64,000 nucleotides of DNA from Diacronema lutheri (GCA_019448385.1 JAGTXO010000056.1:124001-188000); one strand, 5' to 3'. Counted from the first letter of the stretch, positions 32,924 through 42,740 are shown. Numbers and translations are program-made. The notes: a model not told the origin generated them from the letters alone.

Positions 32924-33922
32924 TCAACCGACCGTCGGCGGCGAGCTTGCCCGGCCGCCGCCGCTGCCGCCACCCGCATCGCCCGGCGGCGGCGTCGGCG
33001 GGCGCAGGCGCGTGCGCTCGTCGCGCAGCTCGGCGAGCGCAGGCGCGCCGGCGAGCGCCGCCTTGAGCGCCCACGTGACGGCGCTGCGCCCCTTCCCGGC
33101 GGCGAGCACTGCGGCGTACGCGCCGAGCGCGGCGTGCGCGGCGGCGAGGCCGACGGCGGCGCCGCGCGCCGCAAGCAGCGCGTCGCCGTCGAGCGGTACG
33201 GTTGGGTGCGCGCCGAATGCGAGCGCGAGCGCCCACGCGAGGAGCACGGCGCTCGCACGCTGCGGCAGGCTCATCTGCATGTCAACGAGCAGCTGTCGCC
33301 CTGGCAGAGGATCGTCGGTTGAGACGTAGGGCGCGCGTGCCGGCCGGAGCAGCTCGGCAAGCTTCGATCGGCCGACTTGTTGCGGCGTAAGCTGGGCGGG
33401 CTCGCGGCGCGCGAATTCGGAAAGGCGCTTGGTCTCGAGCACGTCCTCCGTCGCGCTGCGCGCCTCACCCAGCTTGAGAAAGCCCGACTTGAGCGCCTCG
33501 CGCGGGTCAAAGTTGCGCACCTCGACGACGGGCGGCGGCGCCGCCTTCTTCGGAAGAGCCCAGCGCAGGCCGAGACGTCTGCTCATCTGGATGTAGCCGC
33601 CCGCGTCCATCACGGCGCGCGCGAGATCGTCACGCCCGTTGCGCGACAGCTCCGAGTAGGCCAGCGGCGGCGGGAGCGACTCGTCGTCCAGCTCGGCGGC
33701 GGGGAGCGCGGCCACGTGCGCGCGCAGCTCGGCCTCGAGCGCCTCGACGGTCGCGAACCGCGCCGGCTGCCTTGGCCCCGCCATGCGCGCGCGCGCGCGC
33801 ACCCCAAGCCGCTCGCTCGCGCGCCGCACCGCGCCGCTGCGCGCCACGTGCAGCGCGCACGCGCGCAGCGCGCACCCGAACAGCGCGGCGGACCAGATTA
33901 GTGCGGCCGCCCTCGGCGCCAT
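32924..33922 (-). CDS. Plastid-type membrane protein of unknown function
   Basis: One exon, 332 residues, ATG at 33922. A signal-peptide-like start (AALIWSAALFGCALRACAL) followed by an Arg/Ala-rich stretch suggests bipartite plastid targeting. The middle has a YSELSRNGRDDLARAVMDAGG motif followed by RRLGLRW. This resembles the short GRxDLxxAI/GG repeats of some plant plastid proteins, though I cannot name the family. Two hydrophobic helices lie near residues 235-255 and 265-285. A broken inverted copy of the last quarter of this gene lies at 34510-34820. The start codon is 12 bp from the divergent small gene. Confidence 0.65.
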   Translation of the reverse strand: MAPRAAALIWSAALFGCALRACALHVARSGAVRRASERLGVRARARMAGPRQPARFATVEALEAELRAHVAALPAAELDDESLPPPLAYSELSRNGRDDLARAVMDAGGYIQMSRRLGLRWALPKKAAPPPVVEVRNFDPREALKSGFLKLGEARSATEDVLETKRLSEFARREPAQLTPQQVGRSKLAELLRPARAPYVSTDDPLPGRQLLVDMQMSLPQRASAVLLAWALALAFGAHPTVPLDGDALLAARGAAVGLAAAHAALGAYAAVLAAGKGRSAVTWALKAALAGAPALAELRDERTRLRPPTPPPGDAGGGSGGGRASSPPTVG

Positions 33923-33934
33923 CGTGGGGGCACG

Positions 33935-34378
33935 ATGCCAGCCCGGCCGAAATCGCACGCGAGGGCGCGGCCCGCGCCGTACGGCCGCAGCCGGTGGCCG
34001 GCGGACGACGGCATCGACCGCCTGCTGCTCAGCCTCGCGCACGCCCTCGTCGACGGCGCGCCCGACCGCACCGTGCCTATTGCCGAGCTCGGGGACGTCC
34101 TCGCCGTGCGGCTCAAGCAAAAGGGGATCCACCCGATGCGCGACGGCAAGATCGTGCGGCTGAGCGCCTACATGCGCAGCGTGCACGACGGATGGGAGGC
34201 ATTTCTCGCCGCGCGCGTGCCGGAGCCGCTTCACGTCGAGGGCGGCACGCTACGCGCGCGCGCGCCGCGCGAGCAGGCCGCGCCCGCGCCGTTTGCCATG
34301 CCCGAGCGGCAGCAGCCGCGGCCGAGCATCAGGGCGCCGCATGTGAGCGTCGACGAGCTGGACCTGTCGCGCATGTAG
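33935..34378 (+). CDS. Conserved-looking small protein, unknown
   Basis: One exon, 147 residues. After a basic, Pro-rich start, residues about 24-95 look like a compact helical domain (DGIDRLLLSLAHALVDGAP, IAELGDVLAVRLKQKG, YMRSVHDGWEAFLAA). It is faintly reminiscent of a winged-helix/LOTUS-like fold, but I do not recognise it. The tail is disordered and ends VDELDLSRM. Codon use and lack of stops fit a real gene. Its ATG is 12 bp from that of the minus-strand neighbour. Confidence 0.55.
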   Translation: MPARPKSHARARPAPYGRSRWPADDGIDRLLLSLAHALVDGAPDRTVPIAELGDVLAVRLKQKGIHPMRDGKIVRLSAYMRSVHDGWEAFLAARVPEPLHVEGGTLRARAPREQAAPAPFAMPERQQPRPSIRAPHVSVDELDLSRM

Positions 34379-34509
34379 GGCGCCTGCGGGCTATAATTTA
34401 TGAGCGGCCGCCGCGCGTCGTCCGGCCCTGCCGCCCGCACGGCTCCGCGCCTCCGCCACGCGAAAAGACTAGTTGTTATGAAGCCCTCCCCACCCCCCCC
34501 GCGCGCGCG

Positions 34510-34820
34510 CAAGCGCCGTTCTTCTCGCGTGGGCGCACGCGCTTGCGATTCTCGCGCACCTAGCCGTGCCGCTCGACGGCGACCGCCGCACACCGCACAC
34601 GCCGCGCTCGGCGCGTACGCCGCGGTGCTCGCCGCCGGGCAGGGGCGCAGCGCCGTCACGTGGGCACTCAAGGCGGCGCTCGCCGGCGCGCCTGCGCTCG
34701 CCGAGCTGCGCGACGAGCGCTCGCGCCTGCGCCTGCCGACGCCACCGCCGGGCGATGCGGGCGGCGGCGGCGGCGGCGGCCGGGCAAGCTCGCCGCCGAC
34801 GGTCGGTTGACGTTTGACCA
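34510..34820 (+). pseudogene. Broken inverted copy of the 3' end of the 32924-33922 gene
   Basis: Read on the plus strand, this stretch matches the last ~300 bp of the minus-strand gene at 32924-33922 and about 15 bp beyond its stop. Shared pieces include ALGAYAAVLAAG, RSAVTWALKAALAGAPALAE and the ending RASSPPTVG-stop. About 90% of bases look alike in the last 220 bp. An internal deletion of some 30-45 bp and a TAG upstream break the frame, and the first three quarters of the gene are absent. It is an inverted partial duplication flanking the small gene 33935-34378 and ends where the PP2C reading frame begins. Confidence 0.8.
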
Positions 34821-36116
34821 ATGCCCGTTCGGCGCTTCAACCATCAAAGTCTGTTAAAGCCTCAGTGCGTCACGAATGAAATACCCGCGTCCAACCTTCC
34901 AGCAGGCAGCCACGGCTTGGTGAACCGGTGTGCCGGCTCGATGAAGGTGTCCGCCGATGCGCGATTGGATCACGAGGAGGCCGTGCGCTACTCCTTCGCG
35001 CGGCAAACGTACGTGCTGAAAGGGGAGGACGCGTCTTGCACGTGCGATCTCAAGCTCGCCGATGGCACCACGATGCGCCTCTATGGGGTCTTTGATGGGC
35101 ACGGCGGCGCACGCGCTGCGCAATTCGCCGCTGAGAACCTGCCGCGCCTGATCCATGCGCACTTCACCGCAGCGCGCGTGGGCAGCCGCGCCGAGCGGCT
35201 GCGCGGCGCATGCAAGGCCGCGTTCATTGAGTGCGACAAGCTCTTCGCGGCTGGCAGCTCGTTTGGCGACGGCACGACCGCGTCGGTTGTGATCCTCGAC
35301 GCCGATGAGCTCACCTCGGCGAATGTCGGCGACAGCACGATGATGCTCTTTCTGCCGGGCGGCGAGGCGGTGATACTGGGCATGGATCACCGCGTCGAGC
35401 GCCGCACCGAGGAGGAGCACCAGCGCGTGATGGCCGCCGGCGCCACGATCGGCCGCATCAAGGGAGTGTCGGGCATGCCCGTCGGCCCGCTGCGGCTCTA
35501 CCCGGGGGGGCTGACGGTCACGCGCAGCATCGGTGACAGCGACTCGACGTCCGCGTGCATCGCCGAGCCTGCCGTTGCCACGCGCACCGTGCCGCCCACC
35601 GGCTTCACCGTCGTGCTCGCGACCGACGGCGTGTGGGACTTCATCGAGATGGCGCACGTGAAGCGGCTGGCGATCGCCAGCCGCGCGCCCAAGTGCGGCC
35701 CGAGCTGGCTCTCGCGCGCGATCATGCGCACGGTCAACGGGAAGAACTTGCAGATCGACGACGCGACGGTCCTTTGCGTCCACGCGACGGATCCCGCCGC
35801 CACCGCCGCAGCCGCCGCAGCCGTCGCCGCCGCCGCCGCCGCCAAGCCGCGCGGCTTTCGGCTGTCGAGTCGGCTCTTCCAGCCGTTTCAGCGCGCCGGC
35901 GGCGCCAAGTCGAGCCAGAAGCACGTGACGCCGATGCACTCGTCGGAGAGCGAGTCGGAGAGCTCGGCGAACCCGCGCCGCCACACCGACAAGGCGAGCG
36001 CCACGACGAGCGACGACAGCTCTGCCAGCCCGACGCGCGCCGGCGGCTTGCCCCGCTTCTGGTCGCCGACGCCGCGCGGCGTTGCGGCCAGCGCCAGCGG
36101 CGTGCGCACAGTGTGA
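34821..36116 (+). CDS. PP2C-family Ser/Thr phosphatase
   Basis: One exon, up to 431 residues. The PP2C motifs are complete: YGVFDGHGGARAA, GTTASVVILD, SANVGDST, LATDGVWDF and DDATVLCV, supplying the metal-binding Asp residues. The last 120 residues are a Ser-rich tail (SSESESES) with no homology seen. The first ATG (34821) abuts the duplicated fragment; MKVSADARLD at 34941 is an equally good start, so the first 40 residues are uncertain. Confidence 0.88.
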   Translation: MPVRRFNHQSLLKPQCVTNEIPASNLPAGSHGLVNRCAGSMKVSADARLDHEEAVRYSFARQTYVLKGEDASCTCDLKLADGTTMRLYGVFDGHGGARAAQFAAENLPRLIHAHFTAARVGSRAERLRGACKAAFIECDKLFAAGSSFGDGTTASVVILDADELTSANVGDSTMMLFLPGGEAVILGMDHRVERRTEEEHQRVMAAGATIGRIKGVSGMPVGPLRLYPGGLTVTRSIGDSDSTSACIAEPAVATRTVPPTGFTVVLATDGVWDFIEMAHVKRLAIASRAPKCGPSWLSRAIMRTVNGKNLQIDDATVLCVHATDPAATAAAAAAVAAAAAAKPRGFRLSSRLFQPFQRAGGAKSSQKHVTPMHSSESESESSANPRRHTDKASATTSDDSSASPTRAGGLPRFWSPTPRGVAASASGVRTV

Positions 36117-36406
36117 GCCGCCGGCGCAACGACGCGCAACGAGCGCGACAGGCGGCCGCGCCGTCCGCGACCGTGCGCGCGCTGTAAAAGAAGGGGATGG
36201 CGCGTATGTACACTAGGTTTCGGAATGATCCCGTGGCGCGTGCTACGATGACCGAAGAAACGCAGCCGCTGAGCGCCCGGCCAATGACAAAACGGCATGC
36301 CCGCCGCGTGAGCGGCCCGGCGCGCACGCATCTCCACGGTCGGCCCGCGGCTGAGCGGCGAGGCGAGGATCGAGAGCGTGATTCTCACCGCCACTCTCAC
36401 GGCAGG

Positions 36407-39400
36407 TCACGCGAGGATGCCCGCGACGTACGCCTCGCTGCCGTGCTCGGCCTTGAGCTTGGCAAGCAGCTCGCGCACCGGACCCGCCGCCGCGTCCGGC
36501 GCCGCGCCCTCGAGCGGCAGCTTTGCAAACTCTGCGAGGAAGGCGTGCACCGCCGCCTCGCCCGCATCGGCGGCATCGGCGGGCGCGCACGCGCGCACGT
36601 GCCGGCCGTCGCCACCGCCGTCGCCAAAGTCCTCGAGCTCGGCTGCTTTGCGCTTGGCTGCTGCAACCACTTCGGCCGGGAAGCGCGCGAGCTCGGCCAC
36701 GTGGATGCCAAAGCTCTGGTCGCACGGGCCGTCGCGCACCTGCGACGCGCGCGCGGCGGCGCGCGCGCGTGGGCGGTACGCGAGCGCCGCGCCGCCCGCT
36801 GCGCAGCCGCGGCGCGCGCCGCAGGTGCGCGTGACAGCGGCACGTGCCTGGAAGAGCATTGCCATCTTGCCGTCCTGCACGTGCGCGCTGACGTGCCGGT
36901 TGGTCACGCCGTGCGGGTGAAGCTGCTGCAGCTCGGTGAGCTCGTGGAAGTGCGTGGCGAAAAGGGCCGAGCAGCGCACGCGCGTCGCGAGGTGCTCCGA
37001 GATGGCCCACGCGAGGCCGTAACCGTCGTAGGTCGACGTGCCGCGTCCCAGCTCGTCGATGAGCACGAGCGAGTGCTTGCTCGCACAGCGGATGATCGTT
37101 GCAGTCTCGAGCATCTCGGCTGGAGGGGGCAGGAGGCAACGAGGGGGGAGCGGGGAAGCCATTGGGCGTTTCGTCAGGTTGGCGGGCGCGACGCGCGGCA
37201 CCGGGGTGCGGCGGCACGCGCGCGCGCACGGGCGCGCACCCATGAATGTGGAGAGGCCGCGCGCCTGGCAGTCGCCCGCGCCGACGCGCGCGAGGATCGC
37301 ATCGGTGAGCGAGATGGTCGCCTCGTCGCACGGCACGAAGCAGCCGGCGTGCGCGAGGAGGACGGAGATGCCCGCCGCGCGGATGTATGTCGACTTGCCG
37401 CCCATGTTGGGGCCGGTCACAATTTGGAAGTGGGAAATGCCGTGCTCGAGGGCAACGTCGTTCGGGATGAACCCGCCCGCCGTCGACAACGCCTCCATGC
37501 ACGGATGCCGGCAGCCGCGCAGCACGATGCGGCGCGGCTCGGAAGCTGCTACCATCGTTGGCCGCACGTACGGCACCGGCGCAGAGACGGCGGCGACGGC
37601 GAGCGCGGCGCTCACGTCGAGGTCCGCGAGCGTGGCGGCGCACGAGAGCATCACCGGTGCGAACGTGCCCGCCACCTGCAGCACCTTGGACACGAGAGCG
37701 GCCTGCGCGCGCAGCGTCGCGCGGTCCGCAGTTTGCCGCACGGCCGCGCGCGCGCGTCTCGACGGGCGCTGGCGCCGCGTCGGGCGCTCGGGCGCTGCGC
37801 GGCGCAGCGCGTGCGCGAGTGCGGCGCGGCGCCGCGCGGCGCGGCGCAATGGCGCGCGCGCCTGCTTCTCGCGGTACCCCTTGGCCGCGGCGTCCCAGCG
37901 CGTCGCGAGCGCGCGCGTGCCGGGCGCGGCGAAGGTGACGCCATCCTTCTTCGTCCCAAGGACTGTGTACGCGGACCTGTTGCGCAGCGCGGGCTCGTCC
38001 TTGCGCGTGACGCGGAGAAGTTGCAGGCCCGTGCCCGCGTGCGCGACGAGCTTCACCTTGTCCGCGTCCTTCCCCTTGAAGCCGAGGTCGGCGGCAACGT
38101 CGGCGACGTGTGCGTGCAGCGCGAGCATCGCAGCCTCGCGCTCGGCGAAGAGCTCGGCGAGCTCGGGGTCGTAGCGCGGCTGGATGAGGTACTCGCCCTG
38201 CGCCGCCGCGTCCAGCTCGATGCTCGCGCGCACCAGCTGCTGCAGCTTGCCAAAGTCAGCGGCCGCCGCGCGCAGCGGGCCGCAGTAGCACACGACGATG
38301 AGCGCTGCGCCCGCCGCGCCGCCCGCCGCGTACTCGTCGAGCGCGCGGATGAGCTCGGGCAGGCGCTCGGTGAACTGGTAGGCACGCCACAGCTCGGCCA
38401 GGCTCGCCTTCCCCGCGCCGAACCGCCGGCCGAGCCGCTCGACGTCCGGCACGCCGCGCGCGAGCAGCGCCGTGTGCAGCTGCGCGCGCAGGAGCGCGTC
38501 GTCCACAAAGGCCTGCACGAGGTCAAGGCGGCGCTCGATGTCGTAGAGCGAGCGGAGTGGCTGGTGCAGCCGCGCGCGCAGCAGCCGCGTACCCATCGGC
38601 GTCCGGCACCGGTTGAGCAGCCCGACGAGGCTCGCCTCGCGCGCGTGCTCGTCCGCCGCCGGCTCGACCGACAAGGCGCGCACCGCGCCCGCGTCGAGCC
38701 GCACATACTGGTCGAGGTCGGCGGTGCCGAGTTGCCACTGGGCGTGCGAAGCGGTGTCCGCCATCACGTCCAGGTACGCGATCGCCGCGCTCGCCGCGCC
38801 GCGCCACAGCTGCGAGTCGCGCGACACGCCGGCGAGCGCGCCGCCGGCGGGCTGGCCGGCGAGGCGCGCGAGGTCGGCGTCGACGTCGCGCGGCGCGAAG
38901 GTGGCGCGCTTGGCCTCGCTCACGCAGACCTCGCAGCGCTGCATCGCCTCGTCCAGCTTCGCCCGCTCCGCCGCAGGCGCGTCCGCCGCCACCACGCACT
39001 CGCGCGCGCCGTACTGCACGGCGAGCGATTCGAGGGCGGAGAACTGGTCGTCGTCGGCGAGCTCGGCGACGCGCAGCCAGCGCTGGGTGGGATCGGCGAG
39101 CGCGACGCCGATGCGGCGCTGGCCGGCGTCGGCCGCCGTGCCCAGCCGCACTGCCATCGTCACGCTCGTCGCCGGCACGCTCGCGTCGCGCAGGAGCTCG
39201 TCCTCGAACGCGCTCAGGTTGCCGGGCGAGCCGCGGCGCGCGAGCTCCCACGCGCGGCCGTCGAGGCGGTAGACCTCGACGCGCTTGCGCCGCTCGAGGA
39301 GGAGGGAGCGTAGTATCGTCGTCGTCATCGCGCGCGACACGCTCACGTACGGGGAGCCTCCTTCGCGCGGGTCCGCGCCCGGCCGCGCGCCGCGCGCGTG

Positions 39401-39577
39401 CATGTACTTGATGACCGCGTTCGTCTTGTAGTACTCCTGCGCGATTGAGACGGCGTCACGCAGGTGAACGGTGAAGTAGCCGCCGCGGTCGAAGAAGCGC
39501 ACCAGCTCGGGCACGTCGGGCAGCCCGCGCAGGAACGACAGGAAGGCGTGCGACTCCTCGGCCGACGGCTCGCCCAT
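36407..39577 (-). CDS. MSH2: DNA mismatch repair protein MSH2
   Basis: Four exons: 39577-37862, 37702-37240, 37119-36848 and 36739-36407, giving 927 residues (human MSH2 is 934). N-terminal mismatch-binding, connector, lever (NRCRTPMGTRLLRARLHQPL) and clamp regions come in order, then the ATPase: VTGPNMGGKSTYIR, LIDELGRGTSTYDGYGLA and LFATHFHEL, ending with DQSFGIHVAELARFP. The N-terminus lacks the Phe-x-Glu of MSH6, as expected for MSH2. It pairs with MSH6 or MSH3 in the nucleus. Introns 1 and 3 begin GC (CAG/GCGCGC and CAG/GCACGT); intron 2 is GT-AG. All three are multiples of three (159, 120 and 108 bp) and stop-free, so the whole locus reads as one false long frame. Confidence 0.95.
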   Translation of the reverse strand: MGEPSAEESHAFLSFLRGLPDVPELVRFFDRGGYFTVHLRDAVSIAQEYYKTNAVIKYMHARGARPGADPREGGSPYVSVSRAMTTTILRSLLLERRKRVEVYRLDGRAWELARRGSPGNLSAFEDELLRDASVPATSVTMAVRLGTAADAGQRRIGVALADPTQRWLRVAELADDDQFSALESLAVQYGARECVVAADAPAAERAKLDEAMQRCEVCVSEAKRATFAPRDVDADLARLAGQPAGGALAGVSRDSQLWRGAASAAIAYLDVMADTASHAQWQLGTADLDQYVRLDAGAVRALSVEPAADEHAREASLVGLLNRCRTPMGTRLLRARLHQPLRSLYDIERRLDLVQAFVDDALLRAQLHTALLARGVPDVERLGRRFGAGKASLAELWRAYQFTERLPELIRALDEYAAGGAAGAALIVVCYCGPLRAAAADFGKLQQLVRASIELDAAAQGEYLIQPRYDPELAELFAEREAAMLALHAHVADVAADLGFKGKDADKVKLVAHAGTGLQLLRVTRKDEPALRNRSAYTVLGTKKDGVTFAAPGTRALATRWDAAAKGYREKQARAPLRRAARRRAALAHALRRAAPERPTRRQRPSRRARAAVRQTADRATLRAQAALVSKVLQVAGTFAPVMLSCAATLADLDVSAALAVAAVSAPVPYVRPTMVAASEPRRIVLRGCRHPCMEALSTAGGFIPNDVALEHGISHFQIVTGPNMGGKSTYIRAAGISVLLAHAGCFVPCDEATISLTDAILARVGAGDCQARGLSTFMGARPCARACRRTPVPRVAPANLTKRPMASPLPPRCLLPPPAEMLETATIIRCASKHSLVLIDELGRGTSTYDGYGLAWAISEHLATRVRCSALFATHFHELTELQQLHPHGVTNRHVSAHVQDGKMAMLFQARAAVTRTCGARRGCAAGGAALAYRPRARAAARASQVRDGPCDQSFGIHVAELARFPAEVVAAAKRKAAELEDFGDGGGDGRHVRACAPADAADAGEAAVHAFLAEFAKLPLEGAAPDAAAGPVRELLAKLKAEHGSEAYVAGILA

Positions 39578-39923
39578 GCTGGCGGCTCGCGCGCGCTTCC
39601 CGCGCGAGGTGCGCGCGATTGAAAAGGGGCGCCGGCCCTTATTAACGATCTCAGCGGCCTGCCCGTCCCAGACTCCCCCCACGGCGCCGGCCCGCGACGC
39701 GCACCAACCTGCCCGACGCCACAGACGGGCTGCGATGCTGTGGCGAAAGACAAGATGGCAGGGCCACGGAAGGGGAGCAAGGGAAGACGGCGGACCCCGG
39801 AGAGGACGGACGAGACGGCCTCGGCCTCCTCTGGCATTCTCTGATCGACGACATTGGTGGCTACTCGATCCCCCCGCAGCTGGTGCTGACCCCGCTGTCC
39901 TGACGTAAGCGCCGTCAGTATTC
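39578..39923. promoter_or_regulatory. Shared divergent 5' region (MSH2 / TIR-like)
   Basis: These 346 bp separate two divergent ATGs. The part near the plus-strand gene (about 39900-39960) is AT-richer. No conserved box is recognised. Confidence 0.35.
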
Positions 39924-42695
39924 ATGAGAAGAACCCTAATCCTTATGTGGGTAATCAATTTGAGTCCCCGGGCCGACGTGATGAGGGCAATAATGTTTCT
40001 CCAGCAGATGATCACCACACAGCTCGAAAAGGTGTGTGACCACTGGACCATGGATACAGAGGGCTGTGCCGACTCGGAGGCCGCGCACGCGTCGCAGCGC
40101 GAGGCGGTTACGGCGCTCGACGTGCTCGTGGGCGGGCGGCGCGTTGCCATTGCGCAGCCCGCCGCTTCCCTGACGAAGCTCGCGCTCGCCGTCGACTCGC
40201 GCACATCGACGGCGTCGCCGGCGGACGCGCGGCTCAGCGCCGCGTCGAGCGCGCGGCTCAGCGCGCAGCAGCGGACGAGCAAGGAGGAGAGCGCGGCGGA
40301 GATGCGCAACTTCCTCCTCGGCGCGCAGCTGCAGGGTCGCGCGCTCCAGCTTCGCGCCCACCTTCCGCCGTGCGTTGCGGCGCTGGTGTGCACCGCCGTC
40401 TGCTTTTCCGTGTGGCTCACGCTCGCGCGCACGCCGTGGGTCGAGGCACTCGTCACGCACCTGCTGACGGCGAGCGTCTTCTTCGTCGTGTTTGCCGCGC
40501 AGGGCGCCGGCCGGCGAGCCGCATTCGCCGCCCTGCTCATCGTGCTCGTCGACCTGCTCGCAGCGTGCGCGCGGGTTGCGTACGGCACAATCGTGACGGG
40601 CCTCAACGGGCCCTTCTCGTGCAGGCTGGCGCGTGAGGGCTGCTGCGACCTCGCGCAGTACGGGCAAAGCGCGGCGCTGCTCTTCGGCGAGGATGTACCC
40701 TGCTGGTTCCTCCACTTCCACCTCCTGTGGCGCCTCGCGCTGCGCTTTGTTGTGATGGGCGCGATGGCTGCGCGCATCGGCGCACTGCTGAGTCGAAGCG
40801 GCCTGCTCGCGAGCGAGCGGCTCGACGCGATGTGGCTGACGCTCGGGCACGCGAGCGGCGCAATGGCCGTGGCCGACGGCTTCCACGCGCTCGCGATGGC
40901 CGCCCTCCGCCTCGTCGGTCCCAACCGGCTCGAGTTTGGTCTTGTCGTGCTGCGCGTCGTGAACTTTGCGCTCGTCGCGATCGTCGCGCTGCGTGCCAAG
41001 CTGCGCGCGAGGGCGCACGGCTGGCTCGCGTCGCGCGGCGAGGTGATCAGCACGGCCGTCGGAATCTCCGCGCTCATCGGCTCGCGCGGCGTCGACGAGC
41101 TGCACGCCAAGGCGCTCGCGACGCTCCGCTCGATCCGCCTCGACCTGCTCACCGAGCGCGACTTTGACTCCAATGCAAACGACGCGGACCTCTTCCGACG
41201 CTCCGAGCGCGCGGTGTTTGGCGAGGTGGACGGTGTGCGCGCGCGCGCGGCGCGCTGTGCCGCTCGTCGTTCGCGTCGCACCCAGCCACGCTGCCGCGTC
41301 GCACGCCGCGCTGACGCCGTTCGCACGCGACCGTTTCGCGCGCGCCCTCCCAGCCTTCGTGTCGCACAGCTGGCGGGACGATGCGGCGGACAAATGGCGG
41401 CTGCTGCAGTCGTGGCGCGTGGATTTTAAGCGCCGGTCGGGCGGGCGCGAGCCGACCATCTGGCTCGACAAGGCCTGGTGCGCGCGCGCCTGACCACGCG
41501 CGCCGTGCCCCCTCCCGGCAGCGCGCCCGACGCGCGCCACACGCCGCGGTCCGCACGGCCCCCTCGCCGCAGCATCGAGCCGGGCGACGTGGACACGCAG
41601 CTCGCGCTGCTCCCCGTCTACACCGCGTCGTGCCGCTCATTCATCGTCATCTTCACCACCACGTACCTCACGCGCCTCTGGTGCGTCGTTGAGCTCTTCG
41701 TGTGGATGCACGTGCGCGACACGACATCTATTGTGGTGTTGTGCGGCCGCGATTGGCTCGAGACGCGCGCGTCGTCAGCGTCGAACAGCCCGAGCAGCAC
41801 CGCCGCCGATGACGTGGGCACGCCGCGCACGCCGACCGCGAGCCCCGCGAGCCAGCTCGCACGCGGCTCGAGGGGCTCGTCGAGCGTTATGCCCGTGTCC
41901 TCCTCGACGTCCGCGCCGGCGCTCCTCGTGCTGCCGCCATCGCACCCGGCGGCGTGCGACGGTTCCGCAGACGAGCTGGCGCGCATGCGCGACGCCCAGC
42001 TGTGCATCTCGAGCGCGACGCAAAGGGTGCAGGCGTTCAGCGTGCATGATTCGACATGCTGGGGCGCGCGGACGGCGCATCGTCTGCGCTCGGTGATCGA
42101 GATCGGCTGCGGCGGGCTCGACGCGTTCGACGGGATCTCACGGATCGTCCTCACCGAGCGGCTCGACGCGCACGCCGCGCTCCTCGCGCAGCGCATGCAG
42201 CAGCGCGCGCGCCGCATCTCGTCGCCGCAGCGCGTGGGGCGGCAAAGGGCCGTCACATGGGTGGCGATGCGCGCGGGCGCCCCGCGCACGACGGCGCGGG
42301 CGGGGCAGGCGCTCAGCGACATCGAGCACGAGGGATCGACAGGCACGATCAGCTGCTCGCAGAGCATGAGCAGCCTCGACTCGCGCGGGGCCAGCGGCCT
42401 CGACTCGCGCGAGGCCAGCAGCCTGCCGAGTGACCTGCCGAGGCGCACGCGCGCCTCTTCAAGCACGTCAAGCGTGGGGGAGCCGAGCGGCGCGCAGCTC
42501 GACGTGGTCGATGTTGCCGCCACAGACGGCATTTGCGTGTGCGACGCGAGGTCGATGCTACTGGCATCGGCGTCCTCGCGCTCGCTGCAACTGCCAGGGT
42601 TGTCGCGGTCTGCGGTGCTCAAGTCGCCCGTCGCCATCCGGCGGCAGGCCTCGCTGAGCCACCACAGGCCCGCGGCGAGCATCTCGCCACTATGA
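39924..42695 (+). CDS. Multi-pass membrane protein with TIR-like domain
   Basis: Probable exons are 39924 to about 41235, about 41250-41477 and 41573-42695; the last intron is GT-AG and phase-consistent. The first third has some six hydrophobic helices (CVAALVCTAVCFSVWLTL, LTASVFFVVFAA, ALLIVLVDLLAACA and others). The second part is a TIR-like fold: FVSHSWRDDAADKWRLLQ, IWLDKAC, VDTQLALLPVYTASCRSFIV and YLTRLWCVVELF. This FVSHSW/RLWC pattern is common in algal and protist genomes. The last 300 residues are Ser-rich and disordered. The frame changes inside a CG run near 41235-41260: either a very short intron or a length error. Function is unknown; NAD-consuming or signalling roles are only suggested by the fold. 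Confidence 0.7.
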
Positions 42696-42740
42696 CCGTC
42701 GCTTAGGCTTTGCAGTGCCGAAGCCTGCCTTGAAGTCAAT

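Noticed and set aside
36407-41326. Single 1639-residue minus-strand frame
   Set aside because: It is MSH2 exons read through three 3n introns and on upstream into antisense of the neighbouring membrane gene. The true start is at 39577.
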